From Neopusillimonas maritima (GTDB lineage: Bacteria > Pseudomonadota > Gammaproteobacteria > Burkholderiales > Burkholderiaceae_B): 64,000 nt of DNA. This document shows, piece after piece, positions 50,284-59,692 of the stretch. Positions within the stretch are counted from its first letter, which is position 1; every line of letters begins with the position of its first letter. The notes beneath the pieces were generated by a model that made no database searches, had not been told where the DNA came from, and saw only the letters and a program-made list of their open reading frames with translations. The position numbers were made by a program, and so were the translations under genes. The DNA lies in the NCBI RefSeq assembly GCF_040930455.2, contig NZ_CP170494.1. The stretch is one strand, 5' to 3'.

Positions 50284-51613
50284 ATTGGGAATTAGCCCAT
50301 GTCTGCATAGGAAGAGGGTCGTCTGACGACACCAACGGCACATTCATTACCGGCGCCTCGGGAAAAGCCATATCAACATGTGCCCGCCCCTTTTTTATCC
50401 GTTCCGCCAACTGCGCCTGGTTAGCACCCACCACACGAGGTGTCACAAAAATTGCCAATTCGGTTTCACGTTTTTGGTAGCGCGTTGAGCGAAACAATTC
50501 GCCCAGAATGGGAATACTGCCTAAACCGGGCACCGCATCAACGTTTTCAGACATCTCACGCGACAGAAAACCAGCCAACACCAAAGTTTGCCCGGATCGA
50601 ACATTGAACTCAGTGGCTGCGCGCCGTGTTTTAAGAGACGGCCCGGTGGGAATGGACAGCGCTGGGTCAATTGAACTGACTTCGACCTCAATATGCGATC
50701 GAACCACGTCGTTGCCTTCAATTTGCGGCGTAATACGCAGAGAAACCCCATAGGGCTTGAACGCCGTATTGGTGTTGCCATTGGCGTCAACCGTTGAATA
50801 AGGAACTTCACCGCCCGCTAAAAACTCGGCCGTCGCCCCGCTGCGAGCCAATAACTGAGGCTGTGCCAGCACTACCGCCTCCCCGGTTTGCGCCATGGCT
50901 TTAATACGCGCCGACAATAAGGCATTGGCGCCAAAGTAACCCGCCGCCACGGTCGCCGGAAAAGGCAACGTTAAAGGGTTTTCCGCCGGGCGCATCTCCA
51001 ATCTTGACGAGGCGCCCTCCCAGGCAACGCCCGCACTCAAACCACCCTGCGTTTCCGTATCCCAGCGTACACCCAACTCCCTTAACTGAGACCGGGGCAC
51101 CTCAACCACTTCCACATCGAGCAATACCATGCGGTCCCACCCAACCTGGCTTGTAAAATCAACAAGCTGGGGATAACGCTCCGCAAGTTCCGCCAACCGT
51201 CGGCGATCGCCATCCGACAAATCATTTCCCTCCACCACCAATTTGTCGCCCACCGCGGAAACCTGCGCGTTGGGAATGCGTTCTAGCACCAGGCGCAACT
51301 CTTGCTGAGTCTGTCGCGCTCCTTCCGGCGCTACGTCGACTTGGTAGCCATGACGTACACCATTGGCCGACCAGATTTGCAAGGCACTGGACCCGGCATT
51401 GCGCGCGAAAACAATCACTTCTTTTTCCTCGGTTGTAACCGCATTCAACACATGACCATCGCCGACGGCAACGCGTGCAACGTCTGGAATGGCCAGTACA
51501 CGGACCTCGCCGACCTGCAATTTAAGCAGTGTCTCGGTTGCCCCATAGGCGGGTCGGGCCTGTAACGCAATGAATAAGATCACACTGATTAACGGTAAAT
51601 AACGCAAAAACAT
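50273..51613 (-). CDS. rcpA: Tad pilus outer-membrane secretin
   Basis: 446 residues with a signal peptide (residues 1-25, ending AYGA). The N-terminal pilus-specific domain includes VGEVRVLAIPDVARVAVGDG, and the BON-like region ALQIWSANG. The secretin core is at about 220-410 (AQTGEAVVLAQPQLLARSGA, YGVSLRITPQIEGND, RSGQTLVLAGFLSREMSENV). It forms the outer-membrane ring for pilus exit. The start directly follows the cpaB stop (TGAATG), and its end overlaps cpaF. Confidence 0.93.
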   Translation of the reverse strand: MFLRYLPLISVILFIALQARPAYGATETLLKLQVGEVRVLAIPDVARVAVGDGHVLNAVTTEEKEVIVFARNAGSSALQIWSANGVRHGYQVDVAPEGARQTQQELRLVLERIPNAQVSAVGDKLVVEGNDLSDGDRRRLAELAERYPQLVDFTSQVGWDRMVLLDVEVVEVPRSQLRELGVRWDTETQGGLSAGVAWEGASSRLEMRPAENPLTLPFPATVAAGYFGANALLSARIKAMAQTGEAVVLAQPQLLARSGATAEFLAGGEVPYSTVDANGNTNTAFKPYGVSLRITPQIEGNDVVRSHIEVEVSSIDPALSIPTGPSLKTRRAATEFNVRSGQTLVLAGFLSREMSENVDAVPGLGSIPILGELFRSTRYQKRETELAIFVTPRVVGANQAQLAERIKKGRAHVDMAFPEAPVMNVPLVSSDDPLPMQTWANSQYEN

Positions 51614-52609
51614 TCAAGGCTCCTGTTCAGGCTCAAGGGACGGTTCTGCGTTACTTGCCCGCCAGGCACTCGTTAACCCAGGCACATAGGGCAAATCAAA
51701 CAATCCACTGGTTTGCGGATTCTTAGGCGGTGAGGGTTGCAAACTGGGTAAACCACGCGCTTTGGTGTTTCCGTAAATAACCGGTGCACGTTTACGGGCG
51801 AAGGTATAAGGCGCCGGGCGGGCCACGCCCAGCAAACTGGCCAGATCCCCCCGCACCGCCCTTTGCGACGCATGAATGTCGTCTTGGCGACGAAGGACAG
51901 CGGTAAGCGTTCCCCCTTGACGCGCAGCCACCAGCTTCACGGCATCTTCCGGTGAGGTATCCAGGGTGACGGTGGAAAAGCTCCCCGCCCGCGAAACACC
52001 CGAACCCGCGGTGTATTCATCTTGCGCGAGCCCATTTTCCACATGCTGCACCTCAGTACCCGTGGCTAATACCAAAACACCCTGCAATAACGGTGCAGTG
52101 ATTCGCCGACGCTGATAATCAAACGACACATACAAGTCAATTAAGTCTCCCGGGCTGAGTAGACCGGAAACGGAATTAATTACATCAACCGGCAACGTAA
52201 TCGCCCGACGCCCTTTCTGAAGACGTGAAGAAAATGGCGCAGTTGACTGCAAACGCGTGTGCGCCTCAAGAACGGGATCTCCTGCCTGCAAATCGACCCG
52301 CAACGCCCGCCCGACCAGCAACATGTGGGTTTCCGGCGAAACGCTATCACTGGAGACAAGATGGGCGGGATACGCACGAGTGGCCAAATGCTCAGATTCA
52401 ATAATGACGCCGGCGGCCAAGGGGCGGGCTGCCACGACCCGTTGCACCATGGGCACAGCCGCCTGTTCCGCCAATCGGCGCTCCCGGCTGTTCAGATGCT
52501 GCTTCGCCGTTAAAGCGGCCAGCACGCCGGAACCAATCGCGACGGCTAGAATGACCCAGGTGCGCAAAGAAATCGCACGCCGACGCATAAATACAGAATG
52601 GTTCATCAT
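51614..52609 (-). CDS. cpaB: Flp pilus assembly protein CpaB/RcpC
   Basis: 331 residues from the ATG at 52609, with AGGAG five bases upstream; it overlaps the preceding stop as ATGA. An N-terminal membrane helix (TWVILAVAIGSGVLAALTA) is followed by a SAF domain (VVAARPLAAGVIIESEHL) and a beta-rich CpaB domain (GDLIDLYVSFDYQRRRITAP). It stabilises the secretin and contacts the pilus in the periplasm. The C-terminal ~60 residues are proline-rich and less conserved. Confidence 0.9.
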   Translation of the reverse strand: MMNHSVFMRRRAISLRTWVILAVAIGSGVLAALTAKQHLNSRERRLAEQAAVPMVQRVVAARPLAAGVIIESEHLATRAYPAHLVSSDSVSPETHMLLVGRALRVDLQAGDPVLEAHTRLQSTAPFSSRLQKGRRAITLPVDVINSVSGLLSPGDLIDLYVSFDYQRRRITAPLLQGVLVLATGTEVQHVENGLAQDEYTAGSGVSRAGSFSTVTLDTSPEDAVKLVAARQGGTLTAVLRRQDDIHASQRAVRGDLASLLGVARPAPYTFARKRAPVIYGNTKARGLPSLQPSPPKNPQTSGLFDLPYVPGLTSAWRASNAEPSLEPEQEP

Positions 52610-53127
52610 GGCAGCTCCTGTGACGGCGCTTGCCCCAAACTTGAATATGCCCTGGCCCAATCGTTCAAGATCGCAGCATGATCTGGGTTTATCGGCATAT
52701 TGTGCGCCTCTGGTTTAAACGGCAAAACAGACAACGTGCCTTGCACCTCCCTTTCCGCTGCATTCAAATGCAGAAGCCAATGACGCTCTTGCCGCCAGCC
52801 GGACAGCAGGACTTGATTGGCGCCAAACAAAATTTGCTCAAATGGAGAATCTTTTTCGGTGAATGCGTCCAGAACAGATGCAAGCCGGGCGCGCACCGTT
52901 ACACGACTGAAATGGAACAACACCCCCTGGACTCTTATGGACTCAACCGAAGACCAACGCGCATCAGCCAAGCCGACGTGCGCAATAAAACGCTCGACCT
53001 CAGTGCGTGCAGACGATGAGTCTAACCAGTTTGACGGCGGCCTCGCCCAGCCTGCCTGCAAGGGCATTAACATGCCCGCCATCCAAATATAGAAATGCCA
53101 TTTGAGAGACCGATTGATGTATTTCAT
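52606..53127 (-). CDS. Exported protein of the Tad locus, unknown family
   Basis: 173 residues from the ATG at 53127, which overlaps the TadE-like stop as ATGA. A signal peptide covers about residues 1-29 (WHFYIWMAGMLMPLQAGWA). The mature protein has no motif I recognise; it is rich in aromatic and charged residues (ARTEVERFIAHVGLADARWS, EVQGTLSVLPFKPE). It is always read between tadE-like and cpaB here, so it probably serves pilus biogenesis. No better assignment is possible. Confidence 0.7.
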   Translation of the reverse strand: MKYINRSLKWHFYIWMAGMLMPLQAGWARPPSNWLDSSSARTEVERFIAHVGLADARWSSVESIRVQGVLFHFSRVTVRARLASVLDAFTEKDSPFEQILFGANQVLLSGWRQERHWLLHLNAAEREVQGTLSVLPFKPEAHNMPINPDHAAILNDWARAYSSLGQAPSQELP

Positions 53128-53903
53128 GGCACCCCCTTTCCTGACGGCCACGAGGACACGCCGGACGGCAATGGTGGAGCATGGTCTTGCAAATGAATTG
53201 ACGGCACCTCATGTTGCCAGGGCTTTAACCAATCGAACGTGGGCTCGGGACGTGACCATGAATCATCCAGCGGTTGCAACCGTACCCCCATCGACTGCCC
53301 GACATGACGCGACGCCTGCTCCGTTTGTGCCCACGCCAAACCCGAAGCCCGAACTCGTCGAACCACATCTCCGTCATCGCTTGCATGCCCGGTGTTCACC
53401 GCGATAAAGGATTTTCGTTGAAGGTGTTCAGGCTGATTCGCTATGCCGGTTTTTGGGGCGACAGTGACCGTCACTTCACGCACCCCGGTATCGGCCAATG
53501 CCCATTGCCAGCGTAAAGTTGAAGCCAACGCGTTGGCCCCGCCGGGCTGCGCCAACTCAGGCAGCGGCGTACCAAGCTCGCCGTCTAACCGAACAGCTCG
53601 TTCATTTGCCAACCACGAGCGACCACGTAAATCTCTCCATTGTTGCCCCAAACCGGAAAAGTAAACATGAGGTGAAGCGGCGAATTGAACTTGATCCGTA
53701 TTTGCTTGACGGGCTAGGTCGAAAGCCGCATAGCGACTGGCGTTCGACGCTTGCAAAGCCAGATCTTGCAAGCGAATCAGCCAGCCCGACATCACCCATA
53801 ACAGGAGCAAGACCGCCATGACCACCACGCCCTCAGCCAATGCCTGCCCTTTGTTTCGTCGCAAACAAAAGAACCGCGCTGCAGGAGGGAAAAAGCGCAC
53901 CAT
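53124..53903 (-). CDS. TadE-like pseudopilin-related protein
   Basis: 259 residues from the ATG at 53903, overlapping the TadG-like stop as TAATG. A short basic leader is followed by GQALAEGVVVMAVLLLLWVM, a Glu five residues into a hydrophobic helix as in TadE-type prepilins. The rest is exported and beta-rich. TadE proteins are minor pilins processed by the Tad prepilin peptidase. It is longer than a typical TadE (about 180), and no prepilin peptidase gene is in the window. Confidence 0.7.
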   Translation of the reverse strand: MVRFFPPAARFFCLRRNKGQALAEGVVVMAVLLLLWVMSGWLIRLQDLALQASNASRYAAFDLARQANTDQVQFAASPHVYFSGLGQQWRDLRGRSWLANERAVRLDGELGTPLPELAQPGGANALASTLRWQWALADTGVREVTVTVAPKTGIANQPEHLQRKSFIAVNTGHASDDGDVVRRVRASGLAWAQTEQASRHVGQSMGVRLQPLDDSWSRPEPTFDWLKPWQHEVPSIHLQDHAPPLPSGVSSWPSGKGVP

Positions 53904-55225
53904 TAGAGCCCTCCCGACACGGGACCTTGCCGCGCCAGCCAATAAGGATTAAATAAATTAGCCTGCTCATAACGGCCATCTTCACGCGGCGTCGGCCTCT
54001 CAAAATACGATTCGGCCGCACTGTTAACCGTGTATCGCAAGTTGTCATAACCCACGCGCCGGAGTTTCACCGCGAAACGAAAACGCCCTGAGTGAGACGA
54101 CGTAAATGGCGACTCGACTCCCTCACCAACCCCAGGTAATAACGGGCGCACATCGAAATAACTTGCATAACCCCGGGTAGGCCAAACGACGCGTGAAGCG
54201 ACCGCGCGCGAATTCGCCATGGGGTTATCCTGCCCGGTGAAAATATCCCAGTTAGTGGCGTCGGCCACCCAGCGCCAAAAATGCTGCGATGAGAAGTTGT
54301 CGGGCGGATTATTGACGTGCGGTGCAGAAAGTTTGCTGGTGCTTCTTGACGCCAGCCAACCCCAACCCATTGCATACTCGCGGAAATAACAGCCTATCCA
54401 ACGGTTCGAGCGTAATGCATGATAAGACTGAGTATCAGCCGCCTCCCAACGACCACTTGAGTCAAGCACTGTGTTGCCGCGGCGACGCAATTGATGGCGC
54501 TTGGTCGGGCAACGCGGGCTTACCAGCCAGGCATTACGCGCAGTATGGTTGCGTTCCTGCAAGAAACCGTAACCACCGGCAATTTGCTGCATAAAAGGAT
54601 GCAGTGACGGCGCAGCGCGACGTTCCAACCATTGGCCAACCGGTGGTGCCGTAATGGTCAAATCGTATTGCGCATTTGGGTAATACCGGTTCAGAACTGC
54701 CTTGATCGCCGCCTCGCGCGTACCCGCCAACGTTGAGACCACTTGTGACTGAACCACCGCCAATGTGTCGTGCACGCGGGACTCATGCTGTATAAAGCGC
54801 TGCCCCAGTTGGCCGCTTTGCAGCGCTTCGCGCTGCAACCCATGGGCAGCGGATGAAGCGGCGTACGCTGTTCCATGATTTACACCAAACAACATACCGA
54901 TAAGAAAAGCCGGCGGATTTGCGCGCAGACGCTGTTGCGCCTGATGCCCACCTAATTGCGCCCATGAAGCCAGCGTTACCAAATGCCCCATCGCAAGGTG
55001 ATGCCCCACCATGGCCCGATTCGATAACGCCAACAAATTCAACGCGCGTGATTGCACGACCGCTCCGCTATAAGCAGCCGTATCTAATGCATGAACCTGC
55101 CGGGTGCGTTCGGCCAAGACTTGCCCAAGGGAAAAATAATGCAGCAACGCCACTATCGCAACGCCACAGAGCAACAAGCCCAACACCATGGCCTGTCCCT
55201 TTTCCGCTTTGGAATACGTTTTCAC
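53903..55225 (-). CDS. TadG-like pilus-associated protein
   Basis: 440 residues, starting at a GTG that overlaps the pilin stop as GTGA. The N-terminus EKGQAMVLGLLLCGVAIVALL is a Flp/TadG-type leader with one membrane helix. The periplasmic part follows with RTRQVHALDTAAYSGAVVQS, typical of the N-terminal TadG domain, and a large variable region with few recognisable features. TadG is thought to anchor or complete the pilus at the cell envelope. It lacks a clear von Willebrand A domain. Confidence 0.75.
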   Translation of the reverse strand: MKTYSKAEKGQAMVLGLLLCGVAIVALLHYFSLGQVLAERTRQVHALDTAAYSGAVVQSRALNLLALSNRAMVGHHLAMGHLVTLASWAQLGGHQAQQRLRANPPAFLIGMLFGVNHGTAYAASSAAHGLQREALQSGQLGQRFIQHESRVHDTLAVVQSQVVSTLAGTREAAIKAVLNRYYPNAQYDLTITAPPVGQWLERRAAPSLHPFMQQIAGGYGFLQERNHTARNAWLVSPRCPTKRHQLRRRGNTVLDSSGRWEAADTQSYHALRSNRWIGCYFREYAMGWGWLASRSTSKLSAPHVNNPPDNFSSQHFWRWVADATNWDIFTGQDNPMANSRAVASRVVWPTRGYASYFDVRPLLPGVGEGVESPFTSSHSGRFRFAVKLRRVGYDNLRYTVNSAAESYFERPTPREDGRYEQANLFNPYWLARQGPVSGGL

Positions 55226-55494
55226 TGACCCGCCCCGGCGTTACCCGTGAACGACTTGAGGCTTTTCGCTTCGCTTTGCAATGCGCCCGCCTGGGCTGCA
55301 CTTTGCGCCATTTGCGACTGCGCCGTCCCGTCTTCACCAGCCAGTTCTTGCGCCATTGCGGCCGTTTGCGCCCGAATGACCTGACCAAACGTTTGATACA
55401 CCGCAATGGCGGCCACCGCCACCAACGCAACAATAATGATGTACTCAGTCATTCCCTGACCGCGCTCTCGGGCATAGCGGCAAATTGTTTTCAT
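55222..55494 (-). CDS. flp: Flp-type pilin or pilin-like protein
   Basis: 90 residues. The leader RYARERGQGMTEYIIIVALV shows the Flp pattern: Gly before a short spacer, with Glu five residues after the cleavage glycine (TEY) and a hydrophobic helix continuing AVAAIAVYQTFGQ. The C-terminus is Ala/Gln/Ser-rich (AQSQMAQSAAQAGAL). It is the first gene of the pilus operon and the likely major subunit, although Flp pilins are usually nearer 60 residues, so a minor-pilin role is possible. Upstream lies an AT-rich region shared with the divergent TetR gene. Confidence 0.8.
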   Translation of the reverse strand: MKTICRYARERGQGMTEYIIIVALVAVAAIAVYQTFGQVIRAQTAAMAQELAGEDGTAQSQMAQSAAQAGALQSEAKSLKSFTGNAGAGQ

Positions 55495-55680
55495 CTGGCT
55501 CTCCGGTCATCAACGAAGCTCCAGTCTGGCGATACTTGGTTAGCCCCACAATTCGCAAAAGCCGGGGCAGATAAAACCGTCGCGCTCCTATTGCACATCA
55601 ATTAATTATCATATTAATGAATTATTTAATCACGTAGAATGAAATAAATTCCCTTTTTCAAGATAATTTCGTACAAAATT
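55495..55680. promoter_or_regulatory. Divergent intergenic region between pilus operon and TetR gene
   Basis: This 186-base stretch is very AT-rich in its right half (TTAATTATCATATTAATGAA). It must hold promoters for both directions. A TAATCAC element at about 55629 resembles one half of the palindrome in front of the Rieske gene, suggesting the TetR protein also binds here, but the match is only partial. Confidence 0.45.
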
Positions 55681-56370
55681 ATGGCAACACAATCACCACG
55701 CAAACCCCGTAAACCGCGCGCAAAGGGTCGGCCCGACGCCGTAGATGGTGTGGGCCCCGAGGCTCTGCTGGACGCAACCATTGAAGAACTGCGCCACACC
55801 ACGCCCCAAGCACTTACCCTGGCTGCTGTTGCGCAGCGCGCGGGCGTTCACCCAGCCTTAATTCGTTATTACTTTGGCAGTAAAGACGGCTTGCTTACCC
55901 GTGCCACGCAGCGGCTGGTCGAAGGCGAACATGAAACCGTACGTCCCTCGGTGCAAAGCCACGCGCCGCTGCAAGACAAACTGAAATCGCGCCTAACCGG
56001 CATGATCGACCTTATCGAGGCCAACCCGCACTTTCATCGCCTTGTGCTCGACCAAATCTACGGAAAATCGGCGCAGAACCCGGAAAACGAGCTTCTAAGT
56101 CGGGTCACCGCCCGGGGCTTGACGCTTACCGTAAGCATGTTGCACGACACGCCAAACACCCCCGTGCGGGCTGTCGACCCGCGTTTTCTACACGTTGCAC
56201 TCATTGGATTAACCGAGTTCTTTACCTCTGCCGAGCCGCTTCTGCGGGAGCTTTTCGGCCCGAATACCCCACCAGAAGAGATTAAACAACGTTATATCGA
56301 TTTTTTAACAGACTTAATTCTTAACGGCGTTCAAAGCGAACCGGAAAAACCTAGCGCTAACCCGAATTGA
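55681..56370 (+). CDS. TetR/AcrR-family regulator
   Basis: 229 residues. A basic, Pro-rich N-terminus (SPRKPRKPRAKGRPDAV) is followed by the TetR helix-turn-helix at about residues 30-75 (LTLAAVAQRAGVHPALIRYY, FGSKDGLLTRAT). The rest is a helical ligand-binding domain. It is likely the local repressor of the downstream oxygenase operon, released by an aromatic acid or its CoA ester. The palindrome at 56392-56413, between its stop and the oxygenase start, is a candidate operator. Confidence 0.9.
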   Translation: MATQSPRKPRKPRAKGRPDAVDGVGPEALLDATIEELRHTTPQALTLAAVAQRAGVHPALIRYYFGSKDGLLTRATQRLVEGEHETVRPSVQSHAPLQDKLKSRLTGMIDLIEANPHFHRLVLDQIYGKSAQNPENELLSRVTARGLTLTVSMLHDTPNTPVRAVDPRFLHVALIGLTEFFTSAEPLLRELFGPNTPPEEIKQRYIDFLTDLILNGVQSEPEKPSANPN

Positions 56371-56391
56371 CCCGTTTTTGCCACAGCATCA

Positions 56392-56413
56392 TAATTCACG
56401 CTTTAGTGAATTA
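56392..56413. promoter_or_regulatory. Candidate TetR operator before the Rieske oxygenase gene
   Basis: TAATTCAC and GTGAATTA form a perfect palindrome with a six-base spacer. It lies 25 bases before the oxygenase ATG and 22 after the regulator stop, a position suited to repression. Confidence 0.65.
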
Positions 56414-56438
56414 ATAACTTTTAAGTTGAAACGAAGTC

Positions 56439-57443
56439 ATGATGCTGAAAAACGTCTGGTATGTTGCATGCACCAGCCAGGAACTCCAGGCAGGCGCCCC
56501 TCTTGCACGCGTCATCTGCAACGAGCCGGTTGTGTTGTTCCGAACCGATAACGGCCGCCCGTCCATCTTGCGCGATGTCTGTCCACATCGTTTGGCGCCG
56601 CTATCAAAAGGCACGGTTCAGAACAACACCCTGCGCTGTATTTATCACGGTATGGCCTTTAACGGGCAAGGCCAATGCGTCTCCATTCCTTCGCAAGACG
56701 CCATCCCCCCGCGCGCTCATGTGCGCAGCTACCCATCACAAGAACGTTATGGATTGATCTGGATATTTCCGGGGAATCCTGAACTCGCTTCGGATACAGC
56801 GCTTCCACACCGCCCTTGGCGCGAATCAAGTCATTGGAATACCGACGTTGTGCAATACTTCAATGTACAAGCCAACCACAGCTACATGAGCGACAACCTG
56901 CTGGATTTGTCTCATGTGGCCTTTTTGCACTCGGCGTCAATAGGATTCGACGCCCGACGGCTGGGTAACGACCCCCTGGAAGTTCACACCGAAGGGCAAT
57001 GTGTGCGTACCCAACGTATTTTTCACAACACCCAACAGGCCCCGGCACATAAGGCATGGCACGAACTGGCGGCGCCTATTACCCGTACCCAGATGGCGGA
57101 ATGGACGCCTCCCGGCAACGTGACAGTCCTTGTTCGCAACGAAAACGAGTCCGAACAAGTCGACCTCAGGGCCGATCATTTCATTACACCTGAAACGGAT
57201 ACCTCTCATCACTATTACGTGGCGCTTTCACGTAACTTTCGTGTGAACGACACCACGTTCTCGCAACAGCTCGATCACGACACCCGTATCGTTCACATGG
57301 AAGACGTCGACATTACGCAAGCACAACAGCGCAACCAACAATGGGCGGCGAACGATCCTCCTATGGGGTTGAAAGCCGACAAAGCCGTGCGTGAAGCCCA
57401 CGCAATTATGGCTTTGCTGTCGCAGGCGGAGGCCGGCCAATGA
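56439..57443 (+). CDS. Rieske-type aromatic oxygenase alpha subunit (VanA-like)
   Basis: 334 residues. The Rieske [2Fe-2S] site is C48-P-H50 and C67-I-Y-H70. The catalytic non-haem iron site is D156-x2-H159-x4-H164 within NLLDLSHVAFLHSASIG. This short form with no large insertion matches vanillate/phenoxybenzoate-type monooxygenases. It would demethylate or hydroxylate an aromatic acid using electrons from a reductase, which is not encoded beside it. The next gene overlaps its stop as ATGA. The substrate is unknown; a ring-substituted benzoate leading to protocatechuate is the best guess from the nearby pca genes. Confidence 0.88.
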   Translation: MMLKNVWYVACTSQELQAGAPLARVICNEPVVLFRTDNGRPSILRDVCPHRLAPLSKGTVQNNTLRCIYHGMAFNGQGQCVSIPSQDAIPPRAHVRSYPSQERYGLIWIFPGNPELASDTALPHRPWRESSHWNTDVVQYFNVQANHSYMSDNLLDLSHVAFLHSASIGFDARRLGNDPLEVHTEGQCVRTQRIFHNTQQAPAHKAWHELAAPITRTQMAEWTPPGNVTVLVRNENESEQVDLRADHFITPETDTSHHYYVALSRNFRVNDTTFSQQLDHDTRIVHMEDVDITQAQQRNQQWAANDPPMGLKADKAVREAHAIMALLSQAEAGQ

Positions 57444-58651
57444 ATCCGCAACCTATAAAAAAAGTACTTATCGTGGGCGCCGGTATTGCCGGCTGTTCCA
57501 CCGCCATTACCCTGGCCGAACTGGGGTTAAGCGTTACGCTTATTGAAAAACAAGACCAATGGCGGTTTCAAAGTTCCGGCATTTTCGTTTACAGCAACGG
57601 CCTGCGAGCCCTGCAGCAGGTAGGCGTACTGCCGCAAATACTGGAAGCCGGTTTCGCTCTCCCCGATGGTAAAAATATTTATCTGGATCACAGCGGCGCA
57701 CTCATTACCAACGTGTTTTACCCCAGCGTCTCGCCCGGCATTCCGCCTATTTTGGGTATTAAACGCAGCGAAATTCACCGCATTCTGGCTGGCAAGCTGG
57801 CCACTTTGGGCGTAAATATCAAACTGGCCACCACCGTTACACGTTTGAACGCTTTCGACCCGTCCGCGCCGGCAAATGTCGTATTTAATGACGGCAACGA
57901 AGAAACGTTCGACTTGATTATTGCCGCCGACGGTATCCGCTCTCAAATTCGCCAACTGATTTTCCCTGAAATATCCCCCCGCAATACACATTTCGGGGTC
58001 TGGCGCAGCGTACATGCGCGCCCTGCCCATTTACGCGACAAATACATGCAAATGGGTATCGGCAAACGCCTGGGCATTATGCCTATTAGCGACGACAAAC
58101 TCTACATCTTCGGCACCGTACCGGAGCCCGGCAACCCTTGGTTCGATCCACAAGACTGGCCGCGCATCATGCGCGAAAAATTCGCCGAATTTCAAGGCCC
58201 AGCACGCACCTTCCTTAACGAGGTTTCGGAGCATAGCGAGGTGCTCTATACCGTCGTTGAAGAGGTGGCCGCCGACCTACCCTGGCATAAAGGCCGGGTC
58301 TTATTGTTAGGCGATGCGGCACACGCATCCACGCCTTTCATGGGCCAGGGCGGCGCCATGGCAATTGAGGATGCGGTTGTTCTAAAAACGCTTCTACAAC
58401 GACATCAGTTTCAAACATCGGTTCTGGAAGCATTCGGCACGGCTCGATATCCGGTTTGCCGTTTTGTTCAGGATGCCTCACGTAAAGTGGGTGAAGCCGG
58501 TGCCATCGAAGACGCGGCCAGTTGCCTGGCGCGCAACCACAACATGCAGCAAAAAGCACAACTGCAAGTTGATCAGTTTTACCAGCAACTCGAAACACTT
58601 AACTCATTTAAAGGCGTAACGCCAAACCATCACCAGGAGACGAAACAATGA
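57440..58651 (+). CDS. FAD-dependent aromatic monooxygenase (salicylate hydroxylase-like)
   Basis: 403 residues. The dinucleotide motif GAGIAG is at residues 13-18, the DG motif in LIIAADGIRSQIRQ, and the GD motif in LLGDAAHASTPFMGQGGAMA. These three motifs in order define the group A flavin hydroxylases. It would hydroxylate a phenolic acid with NAD(P)H and oxygen. ATGA overlaps couple it to the Rieske gene before and the binding-protein gene after, so the three act together. Which aromatic acid is used cannot be told. Confidence 0.9.
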   Translation: MNPQPIKKVLIVGAGIAGCSTAITLAELGLSVTLIEKQDQWRFQSSGIFVYSNGLRALQQVGVLPQILEAGFALPDGKNIYLDHSGALITNVFYPSVSPGIPPILGIKRSEIHRILAGKLATLGVNIKLATTVTRLNAFDPSAPANVVFNDGNEETFDLIIAADGIRSQIRQLIFPEISPRNTHFGVWRSVHARPAHLRDKYMQMGIGKRLGIMPISDDKLYIFGTVPEPGNPWFDPQDWPRIMREKFAEFQGPARTFLNEVSEHSEVLYTVVEEVAADLPWHKGRVLLLGDAAHASTPFMGQGGAMAIEDAVVLKTLLQRHQFQTSVLEAFGTARYPVCRFVQDASRKVGEAGAIEDAASCLARNHNMQQKAQLQVDQFYQQLETLNSFKGVTPNHHQETKQ

Positions 58652-59658
58652 TCCAAAACCTGAAACGACTGCAACGCGGGGCCGCCATAGCACTGCTTAC
58701 CACTTTCGCAACCATGGGGCTGGGCACCTCCAACGCCTCGGCCGGCGCCACGGAAATGACTTACCTGTTACCGGCTCCTGCCGGCGTAATCGCATTTGCA
58801 CCTCTGATGCTGGCCCAAAACAAAGGCTATTACGAAGATGAAGGCCTGAAAGTAAATTTCGTCACCGTTAAAGGCGGCGCCGATGTTGGCAAACAATTGG
58901 GTGCCGGCAATGCCGAGCTCGGTGGCGCATTGGGCGATACCCCCATTATTTTGCGCCAGAACGATATTCCCGTTAAAGGCGTTGCCTTGCTGGGTGGCGG
59001 CGCGCTTCATCAAATGATGATGCGCAAAGACGCCAACATTAACGCCCCGGCCGACCTGAAAGACAAAAGCATTACGGTTATGTCGTATCAAGACACCTCG
59101 TTCTATGCCACGTTAGCCGTGCTGGCCCAGGCCGGCCTAACGCGTGCCGATGCCGACATTCAGGCGGCCGGCCCGGTAGGAATCTGGCAATTGGTTGCGT
59201 CGGGCAAAGCACAAGGCATGATTGGCGCCCCGGAAAACGGCGCCATGGTTGAAGCCGAAGGCATTCCCATGACCTGGCAATCCACCGGCGAATATTTCCC
59301 AGGTATGGCTCAAGCCGTATTGGCTTCTGAGGAAATGATCGCCAAGAACCCGGCGCTAGTGCAGAAATTTGTCAACGCCACCCTTAAAGCCTTCAAAGAA
59401 GTGCGCGATAACCCGACCCAGGCCGCCAAAGAGTATGTGTCGTTCATGCCTTCATACAAGGGTCGGGAAGCATTTGTTGAAAAAGTGCTTACCTATTACG
59501 CCAACAACGTATATGCAGACCAGGAAACCGTTGGCCGCTTCGACCCCCAACGCGTGTCCAGCCTGCAAGACTTCTACCTTGACCAGGAAATCATCCGCAA
59601 CCGCATCGACCTGAACAACTTGTTCACCAACGAGTTCGTTCAAAACGCCGGCCAGTAA
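58648..59658 (+). CDS. Periplasmic ABC-transporter substrate-binding protein, NMT1/TauA type
   Basis: 336 residues with a signal peptide of about 35 residues (AAIALLTTFATMGLGTSNAS). The mature part has the NMT1/TauA pattern (GVIAFAPLMLAQNKGYYEDE, VTVKGGADVGKQLGAGNAEL), used for sulphonates, nitrate or aromatic acids. It is coupled by ATGA to the monooxygenase gene, suggesting uptake of the same aromatic compound. No permease or ATPase gene follows; a strong terminator at 59693-59727 ends the operon, so the membrane parts must be elsewhere. Confidence 0.9.
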   Translation: MIQNLKRLQRGAAIALLTTFATMGLGTSNASAGATEMTYLLPAPAGVIAFAPLMLAQNKGYYEDEGLKVNFVTVKGGADVGKQLGAGNAELGGALGDTPIILRQNDIPVKGVALLGGGALHQMMMRKDANINAPADLKDKSITVMSYQDTSFYATLAVLAQAGLTRADADIQAAGPVGIWQLVASGKAQGMIGAPENGAMVEAEGIPMTWQSTGEYFPGMAQAVLASEEMIAKNPALVQKFVNATLKAFKEVRDNPTQAAKEYVSFMPSYKGREAFVEKVLTYYANNVYADQETVGRFDPQRVSSLQDFYLDQEIIRNRIDLNNLFTNEFVQNAGQ

Positions 59659-59692
59659 CACCAAAACTAAACAATTCGGCTCAGCAGTCGTT

